Source: an uncultured Lachnospiraceae bacterium
GTDB lineage: Bacteria > Bacillota > Clostridia > Lachnospirales > Lachnospiraceae
Direction: 5' to 3'
Assembly: GCA_900557385.1 (NCBI GenBank)
Contig: USSP01000032.1
Span: forward strand, 1-11,477
Length of the DNA stretch: 11,477 nucleotides
Positions 3,916 to 10,598 of this stretch are shown piece after piece. Every line of letters begins with the position of its first letter. Position 1 is the stretch's first letter. The translations under genes were made by a program, and so were the position numbers. The notes beneath the pieces are model-generated. The model was not told where the DNA came from, made no database searches, and was given only the letters and a program-made list of their open reading frames with translations.

Positions 3916-5874
3916 TTAATACAGCTTAGCTCCAGCAGGAATTGCGTCATCTAACATAAGCAGATTCAGTCCTTCGTGTCCGTCATACTCGTACACTGCC
4001 GAAATCAGCATTCCTTCTGATGGGATTCCCATCATCATTCTTGTAGGAAGGTTTGTGATTGCTACGCATGTCTTTCCAACAAGCTGCTCCGGCTCATAGT
4101 ACTCATGAATACCACTTAAAATTGTGCGTTTCTTGTCAGTTCCATCATTTAATGTGAACGTGAGAAGCTTCTTTGACTTTGGCACTGCTTCGCAGGCTTC
4201 AATCTTTACGACTCTGAAATCAGATTTTGCAAATGTGTCAAAATCTACATACTCCTCAAAAAGTGGCTCAATCTTTACTTTTGAAAAATCAAGCTGTACG
4301 CTCTCTGCGGACACACTTGCTGTCTGCACACTTGCTGCAGGAGCTGCTTCGGAAGTCTTAGAAGCCTTCTTGTCAGCGTCTAATGACTTCATTGTCGGGA
4401 ACAGCAGCACATCCCTAATTGCCGGGCTGTCTGTCAGTAACATAACCAGACGGTCGATGCCGTAACCGATTCCGCCTGTGGGAGGCATACCGATTTCCAG
4501 TGCGTTCAGGAAATCCTCATCGGTATGGTTTGCTTCCTCATCGCCAGCCTCGAAAGCGGCATCCTGTGCAGCGAAACGTTCTCTCTGGTCGATGGGATCA
4601 TTTAATTCGGAATATGCATTACACATCTCCCAGGTATTGATAAACAATTCAAAACGTTCTACCTTCTCCGGATCACTGGGTTTCTTCTTGGTCAACGGAG
4701 AGATTGCGATAGGATGATCCATAACAAAGGTAGGCTGAATCAGATTCTTCTCACAGTACTCCTCGAAGAACAGGTTCACGATATCGCCCTTGGTGTGGCG
4801 CTCCTCGTACTCAATGTGATGCTCTTTGGCCAGTTCTTTTGCTTCCTCGTCGCCCTTCACCTCATCGAAATCAATGCCTGCATACTTCTTGATGCAGTCT
4901 GTCATGGTGGTGCGTTCAAAAGGCTTGCCTAAATCAATTTCAATTCCATTATAAGAAATGGTGGTGGTGCCGCATACCTTTTCTGCCAGGTAGCGGAACA
5001 TGCTCTCGGTCAGCTCCATCATTCCTTCATAATCGGTATATGCCTGATATAACTCCATCAGGGTAAATTCCGGATTGTGTCTGGTATCAACACCCTCGTT
5101 ACGGAACACACGACCGATCTCATAAACACGCTCTAAGCCGCCTACGATCAGTCTCTTTAGGTACAGTTCCAGAGAAATACGCAGTTTTACATCTTCATCC
5201 AGCGCATTGTAGTGAGTCTCAAAGGGTCTTGCAGCAGCACCACCGGCATTACTTACAAGCATGGGAGTTTCCACTTCCATGAAATCACGTCCGGCAAGGA
5301 AATTACGGATCTCCTTTATGATCTGGGAACGCTTGATAAAGGTTTCCTTTACTTCCGGATTCATGATCAGGTCTACATATCTCTGACGGTAACGGGTATC
5401 GGTGTCAGTGAGTCCGTGGTATTTCTCGGGCAGAATCTGTAAACTCTTGGAAAGCAGGGTCACAGTCTCTGCATGAACGGATTTCTCGCCGGTCTTGGTT
5501 TCAAAAACCTTACCGGTGATGCCAAGGATATCTCCCACATCGTATTTCTTGAAATCTGCATAAGGCTCCTCACCGATGCTGTCTCTTGCCACATAAACCT
5601 GGATGCTTCCCTGCAGATCCTGAATGTTGCAGAAGGATGCTTTACCCATAACACGTTTAAACATCATGCGTCCCGCGATGGATACCTCTGTTCCATTCAA
5701 CTCCTCAAAATGATCTTTGATTTCCTTGCTATGATGGGTCACATCATATTTGGTAAGCTGGAACGGATCCTTTCCGTTCTCCTGCAAGGCTGCCAGCTTC
5801 TCACGGCGTACTTTTAACAGCTGGTTCAGATCCTGTGTCTGTTTATTCTGGTTCTGATTCTGTGCTTCTCCCAC
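3916..5874 (-). CDS. lysS: Lysine--tRNA ligase (class II) with fused C-terminal tRNA-binding domain
   Basis: Encodes 652 aa, about 150 longer than typical bacterial LysRS. It charges tRNA-Lys with lysine in the cytoplasm. An N-terminal OB-fold anticodon domain (about 65-140) precedes the class II core: motif 1 FMEVETPML (198-206), motif 2 VYEIGRVFRNEG with RHNPEFTLMELY (250-276), motif 3 GIGYGIDRLVMLL (468-480). After an Ala/Ser/Thr/Lys linker (about 497-528) comes an EMAP/Trbp111-like tRNA-binding domain (about 545-652: FAKSDFRVVKIEACE, SKKLLTFTLNDG, GIPSEGMLISA), normally found on MetRS. I believe this fusion is frequent in Lachnospiraceae. The start is GTG at 5874 with AGGAG 10 bases upstream. 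It lies 30 bases after greA and is probably transcribed with it. Confidence 0.98.
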   Translation of the reverse strand: MGEAQNQNQNKQTQDLNQLLKVRREKLAALQENGKDPFQLTKYDVTHHSKEIKDHFEELNGTEVSIAGRMMFKRVMGKASFCNIQDLQGSIQVYVARDSIGEEPYADFKKYDVGDILGITGKVFETKTGEKSVHAETVTLLSKSLQILPEKYHGLTDTDTRYRQRYVDLIMNPEVKETFIKRSQIIKEIRNFLAGRDFMEVETPMLVSNAGGAAARPFETHYNALDEDVKLRISLELYLKRLIVGGLERVYEIGRVFRNEGVDTRHNPEFTLMELYQAYTDYEGMMELTESMFRYLAEKVCGTTTISYNGIEIDLGKPFERTTMTDCIKKYAGIDFDEVKGDEEAKELAKEHHIEYEERHTKGDIVNLFFEEYCEKNLIQPTFVMDHPIAISPLTKKKPSDPEKVERFELFINTWEMCNAYSELNDPIDQRERFAAQDAAFEAGDEEANHTDEDFLNALEIGMPPTGGIGYGIDRLVMLLTDSPAIRDVLLFPTMKSLDADKKASKTSEAAPAASVQTASVSAESVQLDFSKVKIEPLFEEYVDFDTFAKSDFRVVKIEACEAVPKSKKLLTFTLNDGTDKKRTILSGIHEYYEPEQLVGKTCVAITNLPTRMMMGIPSEGMLISAVYEYDGHEGLNLLMLDDAIPAGAKLY

Positions 5875-5904
5875 GTCTCACTCACTCCTATATTCTTCTA
5901 CTTG

Positions 5905-6387
5905 CTAGTTGGAACGATCAATGCCCAATACTTTGTACTGGATTTCGCCTGCCTGTGTCTCCACGGTAACCACATCACCGATTTTTGCTCCGATTAAAGC
6001 CTTACCGACCGGAGATTCATTGGAGATCTTACCCTTCAGGCTGTTCGCCTCAGTGGAACCTACGATCTTATACTCAAGCTCCTCGTTAAATTCCATATCC
6101 ATAATGATAACTTTACAGCCGATGTTGATTTTGTCAACATCCACCTCATCCTCAACAACGACTTCTGCGTTCTTTAAGATTTTCTCCAGTTCCTCGATAC
6201 GAGCCTCAATATCACGCTGCTCGTCCTTTGCTGCATCGTACTCCGCATTCTCGGACAAATCGCCTTGTTCGCGGGCCTCTTTGATCTTCTGCGCTACTTC
6301 CTGACGTTTCACTACCTTTAAATCGTGAAGCTCGTCCTCGTATTTACGCAGTCCTTCATAGGTCAATATGTTTTTCTTTTCTTCCAT
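5905..6387 (-). CDS. greA: Transcription elongation factor GreA
   Basis: Encodes 160 aa, the standard GreA length. It enters the secondary channel of backtracked RNA polymerase and stimulates transcript cleavage. The N-terminal coiled coil (about 10-78) carries the tip motif EQGDLSENAEY, with acidic catalytic residues D43 and E46. The C-terminal FKBP-like domain includes SNESPVGKALIGAKIGD. The start ATG at 6387 has AGGAAGG 9 bases upstream; the frame extends to a TTG at 6408, but that lies upstream of the ribosome site. Its first 32 bases overlap the end of the upstream unknown gene. It has its own consensus promoter (6443-6471) and precedes lysS, as in many Clostridia. Confidence 0.98.
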   Translation of the reverse strand: MEEKKNILTYEGLRKYEDELHDLKVVKRQEVAQKIKEAREQGDLSENAEYDAAKDEQRDIEARIEELEKILKNAEVVVEDEVDVDKINIGCKVIIMDMEFNEELEYKIVGSTEANSLKGKISNESPVGKALIGAKIGDVVTVETQAGEIQYKVLGIDRSN

Positions 6388-7321
6388 GACGCATTCCCTT
6401 CCTATCAAGTATTCTACGATACTTTTCCCATTTAACTATGGTATTATAACTATTTTTATTTAGTGTGTCAATGACCTGCGCCCCATCCAGAGGGCGAAAT
6501 CGCCAAATTTCCGCCATGCTTTGGTAAACAAAAGGAGCTTTGGCCCGCTTTGCCCCATACTTTTCTTTTTCCGGAGTAGGCATCCCATCCAGATAACACA
6601 CTCTGCTTCGTATTCTTCCATCCAGAAGTCCCACGAGAAGCTTACTCTCTTCTGTAAAGTCACATACCCATAAATCTTCCTGCCGTTGTCTTTCCAGTTC
6701 CAGAAAACGTTGCATCGACAAATCCGTTCGTGGAATCAGACCATACTCATATTCCAGATCCTCCTCGAATTCTTCCAACTGCTCTGTGAAGATTTCCCTG
6801 TTTTTTTCTCCGGTAAAAAGCACCGTCATTTCATTGCGTTGTTCTGCCAGCTGTAGAAATAGCGTCCGGCAATCCTTCAGCTTTTCCGGCTTCAGATAAA
6901 CAACGATCCTCTGTCTTCCTTTTCGACATTTGGTAAGGAAAAAATCCGTGCGATATTCGGTTAGATCCTTTAAGCCGCCTAAAACTCCATAGTCCTCAAA
7001 GAACCATTGTCCTTCCTGCTCCATACACAGTTTTTTCTGCAGGGCGGGTTCTAAGTAAAACCAGTCACAGCCCGTCTCCTCCACTGCTGCCCTGAGTATT
7101 TGAAAGAGCCCCTGTTTCCTTTCGATCCATTCCTCCGGAATTCCTAGAAAAAGAAGCTGGTCTTCCTGTTGCTGCCTGATCTGTACCGGCAGTGCAGCCG
7201 TTTTCCTGCCTCTTGCCTTCCACAGGCTTTTTAAAAGTTCTCTCCAAGTTTCTTTCCTTCTGTCTTCTTCCCCGGTTTCCACTGGTTTTTTCAAGCGGTA
7301 GCAGGACAAAATCCGGGACAT
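6356..7321 (-). CDS. Hypothetical protein between dusB and greA
   Basis: Encodes 321 aa that I do not recognise. It is soluble, charged and rich in Glu, Arg, Leu and aromatic residues, with no signal peptide, membrane segment or known active-site motif. Visible blocks include GCDWFYLEPALQKKL, FFEDYGVLGGLKDLTEYRTD, QRIVVYLKPEKLKD and MAEIWRFRPLDGAQVIDTLN. The start ATG at 7321 has GGAGG 8 bases upstream; an ATG at 7336 has no good ribosome site. The last 40 or so codons run through the greA promoter and into greA, so that tail may be poorly conserved and the native end may differ. It lies 64 bases after dusB, probably in the same transcript. A lineage-restricted Lachnospiraceae protein is my inference. 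Confidence 0.7.
   Translation of the reverse strand: MSRILSCYRLKKPVETGEEDRRKETWRELLKSLWKARGRKTAALPVQIRQQQEDQLLFLGIPEEWIERKQGLFQILRAAVEETGCDWFYLEPALQKKLCMEQEGQWFFEDYGVLGGLKDLTEYRTDFFLTKCRKGRQRIVVYLKPEKLKDCRTLFLQLAEQRNEMTVLFTGEKNREIFTEQLEEFEEDLEYEYGLIPRTDLSMQRFLELERQRQEDLWVCDFTEESKLLVGLLDGRIRSRVCYLDGMPTPEKEKYGAKRAKAPFVYQSMAEIWRFRPLDGAQVIDTLNKNSYNTIVKWEKYRRILDRKGMRHGRKEKHIDL
6443..6471 (-). promoter_or_regulatory. Perfect sigma-A consensus promoter for greA-lysS
   Basis: On the minus strand TTGACA (6471-6466) and TATAAT (6448-6443) are exactly 17 bases apart. It lies inside the last codons of the upstream unknown gene, with transcription expected to start near 6436. The leader then contains a 6-bp dyad, AAGTAT/ATACTT (6407-6424), before the greA ribosome site. 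Confidence 0.85.
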
Positions 7322-7327
7322 AAAAAA

Positions 7328-7370
7328 ATCCTCCATATCGTTTACCACAGTGGTATCTAATATAGAGGAT
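7328..7370 (-). promoter_or_regulatory. Nested dyad covering the ribosome site of the unknown gene
   Basis: The arms ATCCTCTATAT (7370-7360, minus strand) and ATATGGAGGAT (7338-7328) match at 10 of 11 bases. They flank a perfect inner dyad, TACCAC-T-GTGGTA (7355-7343). The GGAGG ribosome site of the gene starting at 7321 is inside the downstream arm, so folding of the RNA would hide it. It could equally be a DNA operator. No ligand or protein is known. Confidence 0.4.
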
Positions 7371-7385
7371 ATGTCCTTCCTGTCT

Positions 7386-8353
7386 TTATGATGCAAAAAT
7401 CGCTTCCACGCTTTCCTTTAATTCTTCCATGGACTCCATATTATTAATTTTCCCCCGGAGTCTTGCAGAATTGGGGACACCTGCAGTGTACCATGATACA
7501 TGCTTGCGCATCTCCCGTACAGCCAGATACTCTCCCTTCCATTCTGTCATAAGCGCAGCATGACGCAGAATCGTCTCCCGCATCTCCTCTTTGGTGGGAG
7601 GTGGAAGCAGCACTCCTGTCTCCAGGAAATGAACCGTTTCCCGGAAAATCCAGGGATTTCCCCGGCTTGCCCGCCCTATCATCACACCGTCGCAGCCCGT
7701 CTGCTCCAGCATTTCTTTTGCCCGGAGAGGGGTCGTAATATCACCGTTTCCAATGACGGGAATGTGTACCGCTTCCTTCACCCGGGCAATACAATCCCAA
7801 TCCGCTTCTCCTGCATACATCTGCTCTCTGGTACGTCCGTGGACAGCCACAGCCGCTGCACCGGATTCCTCTGCAATATGCGCCAGTTCCACTGCATTGA
7901 GATGCTCCCTGTCAAAGCCCTGGCGAAATTTCACTGTCACCGGTTTTTTTATCTCTTTTACCGTAGCCTCAATAATTTTGCCTGCGAGAACTGGGTTTTT
8001 CATCAAAGCAGAGCCGTCCCCATTTCCCACAATTTTGGGTACCGGACATCCCATATTCAAATCCAGAATGTCAAAAGGACGGTCTTCCAATCGTGCTGCC
8101 TGCTCCGCAATGGTTTCCGGTTCTGAGCCAAAGAGCTGGAGAGAAACCGGATGTTCCCGGGGATGAATCTGTAACAGACTTTCTGTATTTTTATTATGAT
8201 ATATTGCAGTGCCTTGGCAGACACCATCTCCATACACACCAGACCCGCGCCCTGTTCATGGCATAACAAACGAAATGGCAGGTCGCTTACCCCTGCCATT
8301 GGTGCCAGAATGACCTGGTTGTCCAGTGTAACATTTCCTATGGTTAGTTTCAT
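7386..8353 (-). pseudogene. dusB: tRNA-dihydrouridine synthase, split by a 2-base frameshift
   Basis: FMN enzyme reducing uridines in tRNA D-loops. The 5' part starts at ATG 8353 (GAGG 11 bases upstream) with the flavin-binding VILAPMAGVSDLPFRLLCHE and MVSAKALQY. The frame then breaks at an ATATAT run (8199-8204). Everything after continues in another frame: HNKNTESLLQIHPREHPVSL, the catalytic NMGCP cysteine (about residue 102 of the joined protein), VHGRTREQMYAGEADWD and IGNGDI. Removing one AT gives an ungapped 321-aa DusB, a normal length. As read, translation from 8353 stops at 8057 after 98 aa, and a restart at GTG 8237 would lack the flavin site. The rest of the gene is undamaged, so this is a very recent mutation or a sequencing error. 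It lies 30 bases after coaX in the operon. Confidence 0.88.
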
Positions 8354-8383
8354 AGTTATGTCAACCTCAGTTGTGCTTTTCTC

Positions 8384-9157
8384 TTATGCTTTGCAGTTCT
8401 TTTCATAAAGGATGCGAAGTCCTTCCAAAGTCAAAGAACTATTATACTGCTGAATAGAATCCGTCTCATCTGCTATGATACGCCCCAGCCCTCCGGTTGC
8501 TACCACTTTCAGATCGGTATAGCCGGTTTCTTTTTTTACCTGATTCACAATGTATTCCGTCTGCCCAATCTGCCCGTACATCAGTCCTGCCTGCATACTG
8601 CTGATGGTTTCCTTCGCGAGAATGGACTTCGGTTTCTTAATCTCAATTTCAGGAAGCTTCGCCGTATCTTCCCACAGGGCTTTCGCAGAAATGCGGATTC
8701 CGGGCGCGGTAATTCCCACCGCAAAGGTTCCGTCCGCTTCTACCAGATCATAGGTCGTTGCCGTTCCAAAGTCCAATACCAGCACAGGCCCACCATAAAT
8801 CTCATAGGCCGCCACCGCATCCACAATACGGTCAGGTCCGATCTCTCTGGGATTTTCCGAAGTGATTTTAATACCGGTTTTGATGCCAGGTCCCACTACG
8901 ATTGCCTTACGATGCAGATATTTCTGAATAGCGCTCTGGAAGGAATGCATGACATTGGGCACAACACTGGCAATAATCACGCCGTCCAGTTCTGTGTAGT
9001 CCATGCCGTTTCTATCGAATAATTCCCGTAACACAATGCCATACTCATCTGAGGTACGGGGCATTTTCGTAGTAAGACGAAAGGTGCAAATCAATTCCTT
9101 CTCTCTGTACACGCCGCATGTAATGTTCGTATTTCCAATATCAACTACTAAAATCAT
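8384..9157 (-). CDS. coaX: Type III pantothenate kinase
   Basis: Encodes 257 aa. Phosphorylates pantothenate with ATP, the first step of coenzyme A synthesis; type III enzymes are not inhibited by CoA. The ASKHA-fold motifs are complete: MILVVDIGNTN at the start (phosphate 1 loop), GPDRIVDAVAAYE (107-119), VLDFGTATTYD (127-137) and VVATGGLGRIIAD (218-230). I chose ATG 9157 because the family begins directly with this strand; an in-frame ATG at 9169 is only a couple of bases from the AAAGGG site. The spacing from AAAGGG to 9157 is about 12 bases, somewhat long. It lies 54 bases after the DUF6145 gene and 30 bases before dusB. A coaX-dusB-lysS neighbourhood is also known in Bacillus. Confidence 0.97.
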   Translation of the reverse strand: MILVVDIGNTNITCGVYREKELICTFRLTTKMPRTSDEYGIVLRELFDRNGMDYTELDGVIIASVVPNVMHSFQSAIQKYLHRKAIVVGPGIKTGIKITSENPREIGPDRIVDAVAAYEIYGGPVLVLDFGTATTYDLVEADGTFAVGITAPGIRISAKALWEDTAKLPEIEIKKPKSILAKETISSMQAGLMYGQIGQTEYIVNQVKKETGYTDLKVVATGGLGRIIADETDSIQQYNSSLTLEGLRILYEKNCKA

Positions 9158-9211
9158 ATGAATAACCATCCCTTTCCGCTACTTGCAAACTTTGGTGCCC
9201 AGTCACTTTCT

Positions 9212-9562
9212 TCATTCTTGTTTCAGCAGTTCTTCCACACTTTCATGAAGAATAAACACTTTGTAATACAACTCCAGGGAATGTAAAAGTTCTGCCCTGT
9301 TTCTCTCGATCTCCCGAATCAGCAATCCTGCACCAATCTCATCAAAGAGATAATCGTTATCTGCCACATCCGTCTCAAATTGTAAATTTCCTGCCTGGTC
9401 AAAGCAGATGGTAAAGATGCCACCCACTTCTTCTGTGAAAAGCACACAGATCACATGCAGATCATTCTGAATTTCTTCGGGCAGTTTTCCAAACTGTTCT
9501 TTATTGAAATAATACTTCTGTTCGTAGGAATTTGCCCCACAAAGTACGATTTTATCAGACAT
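9212..9562 (-). CDS. DUF6145-like family protein
   Basis: Encodes 116 aa. The pattern MSDKIVLCGANSYEQKYYFN, IQNDLHVICVLFTEEVGGIF, and LFDEIGAGLLIREIERNRAE followed by LELYYKVFIL matches a small uncharacterised Clostridia family that I recall as DUF6145. It looks like a mixed alpha/beta cytosolic protein ending in an acidic helix; no catalytic motif is evident. The ATG at 9562 overlaps the end of birA by 8 bases, and a second ATG at 9568 is also possible. A GGGGG-containing ribosome site lies 4 bases before 9568 and 10 before 9562. Overlap with birA implies co-translation in the operon. Function is unknown. Confidence 0.85.
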   Translation of the reverse strand: MSDKIVLCGANSYEQKYYFNKEQFGKLPEEIQNDLHVICVLFTEEVGGIFTICFDQAGNLQFETDVADNDYLFDEIGAGLLIREIERNRAELLHSLELYYKVFILHESVEELLKQE

Positions 9563-10544
9563 ATCCATATATCCCCCTAACTGAGACTTCACCGGCATAA
9601 ACAGCTTCCACCGTGCCATCCTGCTTTTCTACCAGAAGCTCTCCATGGCTGTCTATTCCCCTGGCGATTCCGTCAAAGGGATGCTGTGGATCTAACACAT
9701 GAACCTCCCGGTTCTTATTGGCCATGTGCGCCTCGTAAATCTCTTTGATAAAGGAAAGATCCTGCACCTTTTCAAATTCATCATAGGCTTTCTCAAAATA
9801 GAAAAGTACCCGCTCAATGATTGCCACTCTGGACACTTCACGACCGGTCTCCAGCTTTAAGGAAGTGGCAGTCTTCTGCAGTTCCTCCGGGAATTCCTCA
9901 ATATTCACATTAATTCCCGTACCTACAATCACATAAGCGATTTCTTTCTGCTCCAGGCTGACACTCATTTCCGTTAAAATACCGCAGATTTTCTTTCCGT
10001 TTACAACCACATCATTCGGCCATTTAATCTGTGTCTGTAATCCACACACATCCTCCACTGCCAGAGCTACCGCATACGCCTGTAAAAGCGTAATCATGGA
10101 CGCGTGATCGGCGGGAAAATCCGGACGAAGCAATACCGACATGGCAATGGTTTTTTCTGCAGGTACCTGCCAGCTTCTGCCCCTGCGTCCCTTACCGGCC
10201 TGCTGATCACCGGCTACCACCAGGGTACCATGAGGTGCTCCTTCTTCTGCCATGGTCTTTAGGTCCGTATTGGTAGAACCTGTCACCGCCTCATAAATCT
10301 TCTTCCCGGCAATCCACCGGAAATGCAAATGATTATCCAGCTCTGCCTGATTTAATACATCCATATTCTCTGCCAGACGGTACCCCCGATTGCGTACCGC
10401 TTCTATCACATAGCCTTCTTTTTCCAACTGTTTGATTGCCTTCCACACTGCAGTACGGGAAACGCCAAACTGTTCACAAAGAGCCTGCCCGGACACATAG
10501 TCCGGGCAGTGTTCTCTGAGCATTGTTAAAATCTCATTCTTCAT
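9555..10544 (-). CDS. birA: Bifunctional biotin--[acetyl-CoA-carboxylase] ligase / biotin repressor
   Basis: Encodes 329 aa, standard for group II biotin ligases. It activates biotin as biotinyl-AMP, transfers it to a lysine of carboxylase carrier proteins, and as a dimer can repress biotin genes. It has an N-terminal winged helix (about 1-60: SGQALCEQFGVSRTAVWKAI, then the wing VIEAVRNRGYRLAE). The ligase core includes STNTDLKTMAEEG (90-102), the biotinyl-AMP loop GKGRRGRSW (117-125), KWPNDVVVNGKKICGILTE (174-192) and GTGINVN (208-214). A C-terminal SH3-like domain (about 285-329) follows. ATG 10544 has AGAGGT upstream. It starts 52 bases after the argF stop. No biotin operator is evident in the window, so its targets are elsewhere. 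Confidence 0.97.
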   Translation of the reverse strand: MKNEILTMLREHCPDYVSGQALCEQFGVSRTAVWKAIKQLEKEGYVIEAVRNRGYRLAENMDVLNQAELDNHLHFRWIAGKKIYEAVTGSTNTDLKTMAEEGAPHGTLVVAGDQQAGKGRRGRSWQVPAEKTIAMSVLLRPDFPADHASMITLLQAYAVALAVEDVCGLQTQIKWPNDVVVNGKKICGILTEMSVSLEQKEIAYVIVGTGINVNIEEFPEELQKTATSLKLETGREVSRVAIIERVLFYFEKAYDEFEKVQDLSFIKEIYEAHMANKNREVHVLDPQHPFDGIARGIDSHGELLVEKQDGTVEAVYAGEVSVRGIYGYV

Positions 10545-10578
10545 GTTTTACCTCTTGTCCCATTACAGAACGAAAGTA

Positions 10579-10598
10579 AAATCCTGCTTGCAGGATTT
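10579..10598 (-). terminator. Hairpin between argF and birA (terminator or attenuator)
   Basis: AAATCCTG and CAGGATTT form a perfect 8-bp stem with a 4-base CAAG loop, overlapping the argF stop codon. On the minus strand it is followed by TACTTTCG, not a full U-run, so termination may be partial. It could separate argF from birA expression. Confidence 0.45.

Noticed and set aside
5460..5817. ORFs of 64 and 114 codons within lysS
   Set aside because: They are alternative-frame readings of an unambiguous LysRS coding region.
6460..6663. 67-codon minus-strand ORF ending near the greA promoter
   Set aside because: It overlaps the 321-aa gene in another frame, lacks a ribosome site and looks low-quality (Trp/Met/Lys-rich run).
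7500..8166. Plus-strand ORFs of 208 and 137 codons opposite dusB
   Set aside because: The opposite strand encodes clear DusB motifs; Cys/His/Pro-rich antisense translations are typical shadows.
8199..8204. Phase-variable dinucleotide tract
   Set aside because: Only three AT units, too short for frequent slippage, and a housekeeping tRNA enzyme is an unlikely phase-variable target.
8190..8210. Programmed frameshifting in dusB
   Set aside because: No recognised slippery heptamer with a downstream structure, and Dus enzymes are not known to use recoding; mutation or error is simpler.
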